DNA from: Methyloceanibacter superfactus
GTDB lineage: Bacteria; Pseudomonadota; Alphaproteobacteria; Rhizobiales; Methyloligellaceae
Direction of reading: 5' to 3'
Assembly (NCBI RefSeq): GCF_001723305.1
Contig: NZ_LPWF01000033.1
Span: forward strand, 38,919-102,918
Length of the DNA stretch: 64,000 nucleotides
Part shown: in pieces, positions 49,230 to 56,894 of the stretch
How positions within the stretch are numbered: the stretch's first letter is position 1
How the letters are laid out: every line of letters starts with the position of its first letter
Made by a program: the position numbers and the translations under genes
The notes under the pieces: generated by a model
The model's database searches: none
What the model was told of the DNA's origin: nothing
What the model saw: only the letters and a program-made list of their open reading frames with translations

Positions 49230-49862
49230 CTACGCACTGTCGGGCAAGGCGGCGAAGCTGTCGGTCTCTTCGTCGAGCGCGAGCACCGTGCCGCTGCCGA
49301 TGTCGAAATGCAGCCCGTGCAGCGTGAGCAGCCCTTCCTCTTCGCGCTCCTTGAGGGCGTCGAAGGTGCGCAGGTTCGCGAGTGATTGACGGATGCCGGC
49401 GAGCTCGAACGCCGTCTCCTGGTCGAAAACGCCATCCGATGGCTTCACCTTGAGCCCGTCCAGCAGTGTCAGCCAGCGGGCGATGAAGCTCGTCTCGTCC
49501 ACATTGCCCTTGAGCTTCTCGCGATAGGCCGCGACGCCGCCGCAATGGGAATGGCCGAGCACGATGATGTTCGGCACTTTGAGCACGAGCGCGGCATACT
49601 CCACCGCGGCGCTGGTGCCGTGGAACTTGCCTCCGGGCTCGAATGGCGGCACGAGATTGGCCACGTTGCGCATGATGAAGAGATCGCCCGGCGCCGCGTC
49701 GAAGATCGCCGAGACATCCACCCGCGCGTCGCAGCAGGCGATGACCATGGCGGTAGGCGACTGGCCGAGGGCGGCGAGTTGGCCGTAGCGGCCCTTGTCG
49801 GGCGCATGGCGCTCGCGGCGGAACCGCCAATATCCGTCAGCAAGGCTCTTCGGTAATCGCAA
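49230..49862 (-). CDS. Beta-carbonic anhydrase
   Basis: A zinc enzyme interconverting CO2 and bicarbonate, about 210 residues. Zinc ligands and the active Asp/Arg pair are in VIACCDARVDVS (Cys and Asp-x-Arg) and VLGHSHCGGVAAY (His and Cys). The N-terminus LPKSLADGYWRFRRERHAPD is typical; no ATG precedes it, so TTG at 49862 with GGAAGGA upstream is proposed. Divergent from formate dehydrogenase, which makes CO2. Bicarbonate is needed by PEP carboxylase and by ethylmalonyl-CoA pathway carboxylases in methylotrophs. Confidence 0.88.
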   Translation of the reverse strand: MRLPKSLADGYWRFRRERHAPDKGRYGQLAALGQSPTAMVIACCDARVDVSAIFDAAPGDLFIMRNVANLVPPFEPGGKFHGTSAAVEYAALVLKVPNIIVLGHSHCGGVAAYREKLKGNVDETSFIARWLTLLDGLKVKPSDGVFDQETAFELAGIRQSLANLRTFDALKEREEEGLLTLHGLHFDIGSGTVLALDEETDSFAALPDSA

Positions 49863-50203
49863 ACGCAAATTCCTTCCAAAACGTGGGCACAATTCCAGCC
49901 CGTCATGCGTTTGTAAAGCAGGAGTTGCCTGCGCTTTCGATAGGCAATTCCTATCGCGCGTTCCGGACAGCCCCCTTGATCGGGCGGCCCGGGAGGCGCG
50001 TAATGACGCGTCGGCGATCCGCAAGAAGCGCGAGAAAACGGCGCCCGCCGGCATGAGGAAACGCGGATGAGGCTGCAAGCGTATATCGCGCAGGGCCTTG
50101 ATCCCTTCACAGCGGCATGTGGCAGCAAGTCGTTGATCTCCACTCGTGGGCGCGGGCGGGCGTTCACGAGGCGTGTCCACATGCACGCATAAGGAGTGAA
50201 GAC
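49863..50203. promoter_or_regulatory. Divergent control region between carbonic anhydrase and formate dehydrogenase
   Basis: No gene is supported in these 341 bases. GCATGTGG (50115-50122) and CCACATGC (50177-50184) form an inverted repeat 54 bp apart, the right arm ending six bases before the AAGGAG ribosome site of formate dehydrogenase. It could be a 5' leader stem or an operator. No confident -35/-10 pair was found on either strand. Confidence 0.35.
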
Positions 50204-51409
50204 ATGGCAAAGATTGTTTGTGTTCTCTACGACGATCCCGTCACCGGCTATCCGCCGAACTATGCGCGGGACGACATTCCCGAGATCACCGAATATCCCG
50301 ACGGCCAGACCGCGCCGACGCCGAGCGCGATCGACTTCAAGCCGGGCGCGCTGCTCGGCAGCGTCTCGGGCGAGCTCGGCCTTCGCAAGTTTCTCGAGGA
50401 GGCCGGCCACGAACTGGTGGTGACCTCCGACAAGGACGGCGCCAACTCGACCTTGGACAAGGAGCTTCCCGACGCCGACATCGTGATCTCCCAGCCCTTC
50501 TGGCCCGCCTACATGACAGCGGAGCGCATCGCCAAGGCGAAGAACCTCAAGATGATCGTCACCGCGGGCATCGGCTCCGACCATACCGACCTTCAGGCGG
50601 CGATGGACAACAACGTCACCGTGGCCGAGGTCACCTTCTGCAACTCGATCAGCGTCGCCGAGCATGTGGTGATGATGATCCTGTCGCTGGTGCGCAACTA
50701 CATCCCCTCGTACCAGTGGGTGGTCAAAGGCGGCTGGAACATCGCCGACTGCGTCGAGCGCTCCTACGATCTCGAGGGCATGCATGTCGGCACGGTCGCG
50801 GCGGGGCGGATCGGCCTTGCGGTGCTGCGGCGACTCGCGCCCTTCGACGTGAAGCTCCACTACACCGACAAGCACCGCCTGCCTGAAGACGTCGAGAAGG
50901 AGCTCAACCTCACCTTCCATCCGGACGTCGAGTCCATGGTCAAGGTCTGTGACGTGGTGACCATCAACTGCCCGCTTCATCCCGAAACCGAGCATCTGTT
51001 CGACGACGCGATGATCGGCAAGATGAAGCGCGGCAGCTATCTCATCAACACCGCGCGCGGCAAGATCTGCGACCGTGACGCCGTGGTGCGCGCGTTGGAG
51101 AGCGGTCAGCTCGCCGGCTACGCGGGCGATGTGTGGTTCCCGCAACCGGCGCCGAAGGATCATCCGTGGCGGACCATGCCCCATCACGGCATGACCCCGC
51201 ACATCTCGGGCACGTCGCTTTCGGCGCAGACGCGCTACGCCGCCGGCACGCGCGAGATCCTCGAGGACTTCTTCGCCGGCAAGCCGATCCGTGACGAATA
51301 TCTCATCGTCGAGGGCGGCAAGCTCGCCGGCGCCGGCGCCCACTCCTACACCGCGGGCGACGCCACCAAGGGCTCCGAGGAAGCGGCCAAATATAGGAAG
51401 GCCGGCTAG
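50204..51409 (+). CDS. fdh: NAD-dependent formate dehydrogenase (metal-free D-2-hydroxyacid dehydrogenase type)
   Basis: Oxidises formate to CO2 with NAD+, the last energy step of methanol or formaldehyde oxidation. 401 residues, the same size as the Pseudomonas sp. 101 enzyme. Active residues map one position later: Asn147 (FCNSISVAEH), Arg285 (INTARG), Gln314 (WFPQPAP) and His333 (TPHISGTS), and the formate loop PFWPAYMT is conserved. The nucleotide motif is HVGTVAAGRIG with Asp222 (YTDKHRLP), implying NAD+ preference. ATG at 50204 with AAGGAGTG. No molybdenum formate dehydrogenase genes adjoin it. An oxalate/formate-type transporter follows. Confidence 0.95.
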   Translation: MAKIVCVLYDDPVTGYPPNYARDDIPEITEYPDGQTAPTPSAIDFKPGALLGSVSGELGLRKFLEEAGHELVVTSDKDGANSTLDKELPDADIVISQPFWPAYMTAERIAKAKNLKMIVTAGIGSDHTDLQAAMDNNVTVAEVTFCNSISVAEHVVMMILSLVRNYIPSYQWVVKGGWNIADCVERSYDLEGMHVGTVAAGRIGLAVLRRLAPFDVKLHYTDKHRLPEDVEKELNLTFHPDVESMVKVCDVVTINCPLHPETEHLFDDAMIGKMKRGSYLINTARGKICDRDAVVRALESGQLAGYAGDVWFPQPAPKDHPWRTMPHHGMTPHISGTSLSAQTRYAAGTREILEDFFAGKPIRDEYLIVEGGKLAGAGAHSYTAGDATKGSEEAAKYRKAG

Positions 51410-51676
51410 CGCGCCACCAACACCCGCTCCCACGCGGGCCCACCCCGCGCTCCCTCGGCGGTTGTTTCTCCTCCCGGCCGCCAGGGGGCGCGGGCATCGC
51501 GCTCCAACTGTCACCGCTCTGTCATGGCACCGTCGTATTGCGCGGAGAACGCGCTGGAAATCGGCGCGCCGCGCGCGATGCAACCGCTCTCGAAGCCGTT
51601 AGCGCTTGCGATGATGGCGAAGCCCGGCCAGACTACCGGCAATAAAAGCGCAAAGCGTTCTAGGGGGGATTGGCGA

Positions 51677-53085
51677 ATGGCAACCGCGGCTCAGGCGGAC
51701 TCTGGGGGTATTTTCCATTGGCTCGACCGGTCGCATACGGTCGCCAAGCCCGGCTTTAGCCGTTGGCTCGTGCCGCCGGCGGCGCTCTGCGTGCATCTTT
51801 GCATCGGCCAGGTTTACGCCTTCAGCGTGTTCAACCTGCCGATGACCCGGCTCATCGGCATCACCGAATCCGCGCCTGACGATTGGAAGCTCACCGAGCT
51901 CGGCTGGATCTTCTCCATCGCCATCGTCTTTCTCGGCCTCTCCGCCGCCTTCACCGGCACCTGGCTCGACCGCGTCGGACCGCGCAAGGCCATGTTCACC
52001 GCTGCGCTCTGTTTCGGCGGCGGCTTTCTCATCTCCGCGCTCGGCGTGCATCTACATCAACTGTGGATCGTCTATCTCGGCTATGGCGTGCTCGGCGGCT
52101 GCGGTCTCGGCCTCGGCTATATCTCGCCGGTGAAGACGCTCATCACCTGGTTTCCCGACCGGCCCGGCATGGCCACCGGCATGGCCATCATGGGCTTCGG
52201 CGGCGGCGCCATGATCGCCTCGCCCCTGTCGGTCTGGCTAATGCAGCAGTTCGCCACGCCCACCCATGTCGGCGTGATGGAGACCTTTATCGTGCTCGGC
52301 ATCGTCTACATCTTCTTCATGATGATGGGCGCGGTGATCGTGCGCGTGCCGCCGAAGGGCTGGGCGCCGGAGGGCTATGTGGCCCCGGCGCAGGCCAAGA
52401 AGCTCGTCACCACGGCTCATGTCCACGTGGACGAAGCGCTGAAGACTCCGCAATTCTATCTCTTGTGGGGCGTGCTGTGCCTGAACGTGACGGCCGGCAT
52501 CGGCGTGCTCGGCCAGGCCTCGGCCATGAGCCAGGAGATGTTCCCCGGCCAGATCAGCGCCGCCGCGGCCGCGGGCTTCGTCGGCCTGTTGAGCCTGTTC
52601 AACATGCTCGGCCGCTTCTTCTGGGCCTCGACCTCCGACTATATCGGCCGGCGCAACACCTACATGATCTTCTTCGCCTCGGCATGGTGCTCTATGCGAT
52701 CGTGCCTTGGACCGGCGCGATCGGCTCCGTCGTTTTGTTCGTGGCCTGCTACGCCGTGATCCTGTCCATGTATGGCGGCGGCTTCGCCACCATCCCGGCT
52801 TACCTCAAGGACGTGTTCGGCACGCGCTATGTGGGCGCCATTCACGGGCGCCTGCTGACCGCCTGGTCCGCCGCGGGCGTCTTCGGGCCGGTGCTGGTGA
52901 ACTATATTCGCCAGTACCAGATCGATAACGGCGTGCCCAAGGCGGACGCCTACTCGGTGACCATGTACATCATGGCCGGACTATTGCTGGTCGGCTTCGC
53001 CCTGAACTGGTTCATGCACCCGGTACACGAACGCCACCATATGAAACCCGAGACGTGGACGCGTAAGGGAGGCACCGATGACTGA
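51677..53085 (+). CDS. OFA family MFS transporter (oxalate/formate antiporter-like), frameshifted
   Basis: A twelve-helix permease of about 469 residues once a base near 52682 is restored; IIFFAS then continues as GMVLYAIVPWTGAIGSVVLF. OFA features are AALCVHLCIGQVYAFSVFNL, YGVLGGCGLGLGYISPVKTL, ITWFPDRPGMATGMAIMGFG and MYGGGFATIPAYLKDVFGTR. OxlT of Oxalobacter exchanges oxalate and formate. Here, next to formate dehydrogenase, formate or another small acid is likely. Start at 51677 (MATAAQADSG) after a GGGGGA site. The stop overlaps a 45-residue protein gene. Confidence 0.88.
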
Positions 53086-53215
53086 AGCCAAACACCATGA
53101 GGACGTCTCGGCCGCCAACAAGGTCAAGCTGATCCTGGCGTGGACCTTCGTCGGCATCCCGCTGCTCTGGGGCGTCTACAACACCCTCGCCAAGGCAGTC
53201 CTGCTGTTCAAATAG
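53078..53215 (+). CDS. Small single-helix partner of the OFA transporter
   Basis: A 45-residue protein starting MTEAKHHEDVSAANKVKLIL with one membrane helix (LILAWTFVGIPLLWGVYNTL) and ending KAVLLFK. It overlaps the transporter stop by 8 bp, so it is translationally coupled. Short proteins of this design are annotated as MFS transporter small subunit next to OFA genes in other proteobacteria. It probably binds the permease in the membrane. No other motif. Confidence 0.8.
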   Translation: MTEAKHHEDVSAANKVKLILAWTFVGIPLLWGVYNTLAKAVLLFK

Positions 53216-53230
53216 CCCCCGCCGACATGA

Positions 53231-53277
53231 AAAAGGCCCTGTTCGGAGCGGCTTGAAGACCGCCGGAACAGGGCCGT
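53231..53277 (+). terminator. Rho-independent terminator after the OFA operon
   Basis: GGCCCTGTTC is answered by GAACAGGGCC around a 20-base middle that itself holds GCGG/CCGC, followed by GTTTTGCG. It lies 16 bp after the small subunit stop and separates it from the pqqA units. Confidence 0.85.
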
Positions 53278-53311
53278 TTTGCGTTATATTCTTGGTTCAG
53301 AACGATTTTTT

Positions 53312-53355
53312 CTGTCAGAATCCGTTAATGTGGCTGTCAGGATGCGTTCATGGAC
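53312..53355 (+). promoter_or_regulatory. Paired 22-bp direct repeats upstream of the first pqqA
   Basis: CTGTCAGAATCCGTTAATG at 53312 and CTGTCAGGATGCGTTCATGG at 53334 are repeated head to tail with period 22, about two helical turns. The same pair occurs upstream of the second pqqA. The placement (about 65-110 bp before the ATG) fits activator sites above a promoter. The binding factor is unknown. Confidence 0.55.
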
Positions 53356-53419
53356 GCTTCATGCGGCTCTCATCCCCGTCCCCCATTATCTATCTTGAAG
53401 TTCACCGAAGGAGACGACC

Positions 53420-53509
53420 ATGAAAGAGTGGCTGAAGCCCGAGATCACCGAGTCCGAAGCTGGTATGGAAGTGACTTCCTATCTCCCGGCCGAGCTCGAC
53501 CGCGCTTAA
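53420..53509 (+). CDS. pqqA: PQQ precursor peptide PqqA, copy 1
   Basis: A 29-residue peptide starting MKEWLKPEITESEAG. Residues 16-21 MEVTSY hold Glu17 and Tyr21 in the E-x3-Y spacing that PqqE cross-links and that becomes the whole of pyrroloquinoline quinone. The tail LPAELDRA is typical of PqqA. AAGGAGACGACC precedes the ATG. A terminator follows 26 bp after the stop, and pqqBCDE are not in the window, so this is a separate transcription unit. Confidence 0.92.
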   Translation: MKEWLKPEITESEAGMEVTSYLPAELDRA

Positions 53510-53535
53510 TTAGCGCTGATCTAGCAAGTTTTCGG

Positions 53536-53574
53536 AAAATGGCGGTCCCAGCGATAGCGGGGCCGCCATTTTTC
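53536..53574 (+). terminator. Terminator of pqqA copy 1
   Basis: AAAATGGCGG(T)CCC pairs with GGGGCCGCCATTTTT around CAGCGATAGC; ends in T-rich TTTTTCTTTG. Nearly identical to the terminator of copy 2. Confidence 0.9.
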
Positions 53575-53654
53575 TTTGTGCGCCCGGCTTTTCTGCGTCC
53601 ATCTTTCGCCTGCCTTCGCCCCCGCCCCCTTTCAATCCCACGCCCTGCGACATT

Positions 53655-53698
53655 CTGTCAGACTCCCCTAATCTGGCTGTCAGACTCCGTTCATGGGC
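53655..53698 (+). promoter_or_regulatory. Paired 22-bp direct repeats upstream of the second pqqA
   Basis: CTGTCAGACTCCCCTAATC at 53655 and CTGTCAGACTCCGTTCATGG at 53677, again with period 22. The following leader (CTTCATGCGG-TCTCATC) is shared with copy 1, showing that the duplication includes the whole control region. Confidence 0.55.
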
Positions 53699-53762
53699 AC
53701 TTCATGCGGTTCTCATCGCCGCACCCCATTCTCTAGTCTGTAGTCAACGAAAGGAGACGACC

Positions 53763-53852
53763 ATGAAAGAGTGGCTGAAACCCGAAATCACCGAGTCCGA
53801 AGCTGGCATGGAGGTTACCTCCTATCTTCCGGCCGAGCTCGACCGCGCGTAA
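53763..53852 (+). CDS. pqqA: PQQ precursor peptide PqqA, copy 2
   Basis: Encodes the same 29-residue peptide as copy 1, including Glu17 and Tyr21. The coding bases differ only at third positions (for example AAG/AAA, GGT/GGC, GTG/GTT), so protein sequence has been kept while DNA drifted. AAGGAGACGACC ribosome site and terminator are shared with copy 1. Multiple pqqA copies occur in some methylotrophs and raise PQQ supply for methanol dehydrogenase; that role is inferred here. Confidence 0.92.
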   Translation: MKEWLKPEITESEAGMEVTSYLPAELDRA

Positions 53853-53876
53853 TCAGCGCGTTTAGCTGACGTCTAA

Positions 53877-53916
53877 GAAAATGGCGGTCCCAGCGCTAGC
53901 GGGGCCGCCATTTTTC
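53877..53916 (+). terminator. Terminator of pqqA copy 2
   Basis: AAAATGGCGG(T)CCC pairs with GGGGCCGCCATTTTT around CAGCGCTAGC, then CTTTG. Differs from the copy 1 terminator at one loop base. Confidence 0.9.
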
Positions 53917-54058
53917 TTTGCCGCTCCTGTCCCTAAGGCCACCCGGCGGCCACCCGCTTCCTACCTCGACAGCCTCTCCTCGCGAAACTAAGGTCCGCCC
54001 GCTAGGCCGGCCGCGCCTCGACGCGCCGGCTCTCGTCAATCGAACACGCGCGGTACCC

Positions 54059-54382
54059 ATGGCCTGGACCTATCTCGTGCTCGCCGGCCTCTTCGAGATC
54101 GGCTTCGCATCCACTCTCAAGCTCACCGAAGGCTTCACCAAGCTATGGCCGACGGTCGCGTTCGCCGTTTGCCTCCTCTTGGGCTTCCTCTTCCTCGAGA
54201 AATCGCTGAAAGACATTCCGATCGGGACGGCCTACGCGGTCTGGACCGGGATCGGCGCCGTAGGCACTGCCATTATCGGCATCCTCGTCTATAAGGAGCC
54301 GGCCACGGCGCTGCGCCTGTTCTTCATCGCCACGCTTGTCGCTTCCATCATCGGCCTCAAATACGCAACACCGACACAATGA
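54059..54382 (+). CDS. Small multidrug resistance protein, Gdx/SugE guanidinium-exporter type
   Basis: A 107-residue SMR protein with four helices: MAWTYLVLAGLFEIGFASTL carries the central Glu14 in the WxxLxxAGxxE pattern of the Gdx (SugE) group, and AYAVWTGIGAVGTAIIGIL is the conserved third helix. Gdx proteins export guanidinium with protons as antiparallel dimers. No guanidine riboswitch could be recognised in the 140 bp upstream. The stop overlaps the start of the mesaconyl-CoA hydratase gene (ATGA), an unexpected coupling. Confidence 0.87.
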   Translation: MAWTYLVLAGLFEIGFASTLKLTEGFTKLWPTVAFAVCLLLGFLFLEKSLKDIPIGTAYAVWTGIGAVGTAIIGILVYKEPATALRLFFIATLVASIIGLKYATPTQ

Positions 54383-55449
54383 CCAATCCAGACAAGATCG
54401 ACCGCACCATCACCGGCAACTATTTCGAGGACTTCAAGGTCGGCCAGGAAATCGTGCATGCCACGCCGCGCACCGTCACCGTGGGCGATACGAGCGTCTA
54501 TACCGCGCTCTATGGCGGCCGCTTCGCCGTGCAGTCGTCGGACGCCTTCGCGCAGTCCATCGGCTATCCGAAGAGCCCCATCGACGACATTCTCGTGTTC
54601 CACTTCGTCATCGGCAAGACGGTGCCAGACATCTCGCGCAACGCCATCGCCAATCTCGGCTATGCCGAGTTCCGCTTCATGAAGCCGGTCTATCCCGGCG
54701 ACACCATCGCCTCCGTCTCGGAGGTGATCGGCGTCAAGCAGAACTCCAACGGCAAGAACGGCACGGTCTATGTGCGCACCACCGGGCGCAATCAGAACGG
54801 CGACATCGTGCTGCAATTCAAGCGCTGGGTGATGGTCACCAAGCGCGATGTCGGCGCGCCGGCGCCGGAGACCGTGATCCCGGAGCTGGCCGCAAGTGTC
54901 GATCCGGACTCCTTGGGCAAGGCGCTGCCGCCCTTGAAGCTTACGGTCTACGACTATGCGTTGGCCGGCTCGCCCCGCCATTGGGAGGATTACGCGGTCG
55001 GCGACAAGATCGACCACGTCGACGGTCAGACCATCGAGGAGGCCGAGCACCAGATGGCCACGCGCCTCTACCAGAACACCGCGCGCGTGCACTTCAATCA
55101 GCATCGCGAGGCGCAGGAGCGCTTCGGCCGCCGCCTCGTCTATGGCGGTCACATCATCTCCATCGCCCGCTCGCTCAGCTTTAACGGCCTCGCCAACGCC
55201 TTCCATGTGCTGGGGCTGAACGCGGCCCGCCACGCCGCGCCCTCCTTCGCCGGCGACACCATCTATGCCTGGAGCGAGGTGCTCGACAAAGCCGAGCTCC
55301 CGGGCCAGTCCGACATGGGCGCGCTGCGCCTGCGCACCTTCGCCGTGAAGGACCGCGCCTGCGCCGACTTCCCCGGCGTGAAGGCCGATGGCGCGCTCGA
55401 GGACGGCGTGGTCCTCGACATGGATTACTGGGTGGCGCTGCCCCGTTAA
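54379..55449 (+). CDS. mch: Mesaconyl-CoA hydratase (ethylmalonyl-CoA pathway, double MaoC fold)
   Basis: A 356-residue dehydratase with two hot-dog/MaoC halves. The first has GNYFEDFKVGQEIVHATPRT and SDAFAQSIGYPKSPIDDILV. The second carries NTARVHFNQHREAQERFGRR and LVYGGHIISIARSLSFNGLA, with the MaoC-type Asp/His site as H-x-N-x4-A. Length and wording fit mesaconyl-CoA hydratase, which makes beta-methylmalyl-CoA in the pathway that regenerates glyoxylate in serine-cycle methylotrophs. Other pathway genes are not in the window. Confidence 0.85.
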   Translation: MTNPDKIDRTITGNYFEDFKVGQEIVHATPRTVTVGDTSVYTALYGGRFAVQSSDAFAQSIGYPKSPIDDILVFHFVIGKTVPDISRNAIANLGYAEFRFMKPVYPGDTIASVSEVIGVKQNSNGKNGTVYVRTTGRNQNGDIVLQFKRWVMVTKRDVGAPAPETVIPELAASVDPDSLGKALPPLKLTVYDYALAGSPRHWEDYAVGDKIDHVDGQTIEEAEHQMATRLYQNTARVHFNQHREAQERFGRRLVYGGHIISIARSLSFNGLANAFHVLGLNAARHAAPSFAGDTIYAWSEVLDKAELPGQSDMGALRLRTFAVKDRACADFPGVKADGALEDGVVLDMDYWVALPR

Positions 55450-55544
55450 CGCAAGCGATCGCTCCCCTTGCAGGGAGCGGGAGACGTGCGAGACTGGCGC
55501 CATGGCCGGCTTGCCCGGACCTTGCGTGGAGTAGGAGGCGTATC

Positions 55545-56122
55545 ATGAGCGGCAAAGACACCTGGACCGGCAAGACCTGTGGACCCCCAAGACCCTTTGG
55601 CTCGCGGGCGCGTTGACCGCGGCCTTGGCGCTCTCCACCCCGGCCTTCGCCGCCGATGAGGCCGTGGCGGTGTTGAAGGATCCCGACGGCAAGGAGGTGG
55701 GCAAGGTCACCCTCGTCGCCGTTCCCTCCGGTGTCTTGCTGGCCGTGGACCTGACCGCCGTGCCGCCGGGCGACCATGGGTTCCACATCCACGCGGTCGG
55801 CAAATGCGAGGCGCCCGACTTCAAGTCCGCCGGCGGCCATTTCAACCCGGAAGAGGACGAGCACGGCCTGATGAACGAGGCGGGCCCGCACGCGGGCGAC
55901 ATGCCCAACATCCACGTGCCGGAAACCGGCAAGCTCCGCATCGAGGTTCTGAACCAGATGGTGAGCCTCGGCGGCCTGCTCGATGAGGACGGCTCGGCCG
56001 TCGTCATCCATGAAGGGCCGGACGACTACGTGTCCGACCCCGCCGGCGACGCCGGCCCCCGCATCGCCTGCGGCGTCATCGAAGCCAAAGCGCCCCCAAT
56101 AGCCCCGGCTCACCTGAAATAA
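55545..56122 (+). CDS. sodC: Cu/Zn superoxide dismutase, frameshifted in the signal region
   Basis: Periplasmic superoxide dismutase. Copper and zinc ligands are in HGFHIHAVGKCEAPDFKSAG and GHFNPEEDEHGLMNEAGPHA, with GDMPNIHV holding the zinc Asp; Cys pair in GKCE and RIACGVIEAK. The final VIHEGPDDY includes the last copper His. The N-terminus MSGKDTWTGK starts at 55545 behind GTAGGAGG; one base lost near 55575 separates it from LWTPKTLWLAGALTAALALS, the signal helix. Restored length about 192 residues. Confidence 0.9.
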
Positions 56123-56140
56123 ACCTTCTGTCAAAGGTTT
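56121..56140 (+). other. Perfect short hairpin between sodC and a small gene
   Basis: AAACCTT/AAGGTTT with loop CTGTCA, directly after the sodC stop. It has no following T run, so it is not a standard terminator; it may protect the sodC 3' end. Confidence 0.35.
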
Positions 56141-56185
56141 AGGACCCATCCTAGGGCCAGGGATTCGGGAACTGGGGGAGTTGCC

Positions 56186-56341
56186 ATGGCTTGGGAAGGC
56201 CCATTCGAAGGCATCATGGGCGGTATCGCCTATATCGTCGGCTCGCATGTGTGGGAGTCGGTCGACGGCGGCCAGACCTGGATCATGTCCAAATTCGCGG
56301 ACGACGTAGAGGCCGCCTACGAGATCGCCTCGCCCGCTTGA
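56186..56341 (+). CDS. 51-residue hypothetical protein with an Asp-box motif
   Basis: Starts MAWEGPFEGIMGGIAYIVGS and contains SVDGGQTW, an exact match to the SxDxGxTW Asp-box seen in beta-propellers such as sialidases. The whole protein is only 51 residues and ends AYEIASPA. GGGGGAG precedes the ATG by seven bases. Too short for a propeller, it may be a free small protein or a relic. No recognised family. Confidence 0.5.
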   Translation: MAWEGPFEGIMGGIAYIVGSHVWESVDGGQTWIMSKFADDVEAAYEIASPA

Positions 56342-56487
56342 GGCGCTGCCTTTTCCACTTTTCCATGCCCGAGACCGCGGCCGGGCCGCCCCACACGGGC
56401 GGACCAATAGTAGCAGGCCGCCTGATTGCCCCTGCCCCATGACTGGGCTATGAGAAAGCTCGTCTGGGCAACACACGCTAATTTCCA

Positions 56488-56892
56488 ATGACAAATAAGC
56501 TAGAGGCAGAGCGGCCGCTCTCGCCGCATCTCCAAATCTACCGGCCGATGCTGACCATGATGATGTCGATCGCGCATCGCATCACCGGCTTCGGCAATGC
56601 CATCGGCTTCGCGCTGCTCACTTGGTGGCTGGTCGCCGTAAGCATCGGCCCGGAGGCCTATAGCTATGTGGACGCGTTCTTCGGAAGCCTGATCGGCAAG
56701 CTGCTGCTGCTGCTGTTCACCTGGTCGCTGATCCACCACATGCTCGGCGGCCTCCGCCATCTCATTTGGGACACCGGACGCGGCCTCGACAAGACGAGCA
56801 TCGAGGTGCTCGCCTGGCTCACCATCCTCTCGTCCATCGTGCTCACGGTCCTGGTTTGGGTCGTCGGCTACGCGCTCAAGGGAGGCCAATAG
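56488..56892 (+). CDS. sdhC: Succinate dehydrogenase cytochrome b556 subunit
   Basis: Membrane anchor of complex II, 134 residues, three helices. PLSPHLQIYRPMLTMMMSIA with HRITG is the signature, the quinone-side Ser and Arg are in SIAHRITG, and the heme His lies in SLIHHMLGGLRHLIWD (His83 or His84). Followed by sdhD after 2 bp. Confidence 0.95.
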   Translation: MTNKLEAERPLSPHLQIYRPMLTMMMSIAHRITGFGNAIGFALLTWWLVAVSIGPEAYSYVDAFFGSLIGKLLLLLFTWSLIHHMLGGLRHLIWDTGRGLDKTSIEVLAWLTILSSIVLTVLVWVVGYALKGGQ

Positions 56893-56894
56893 TC

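Noticed and set aside
49469..51583. A 704-residue open frame antisense to formate dehydrogenase
   Set aside because: It is the GC-rich shadow of the dehydrogenase and carbonic anhydrase frames; composition is His/Arg/Asp-rich and no domain is visible.
53350..53736. A 128-residue open frame across the first pqqA
   Set aside because: It reads pqqA and its terminator in another frame; pqqA is supported by ribosome site, motif and duplication.
53920..54058. Possible guanidine riboswitch upstream of the SMR gene
   Set aside because: No ACGR loop pair, ykkC core or class III pseudoknot could be traced in these bases.
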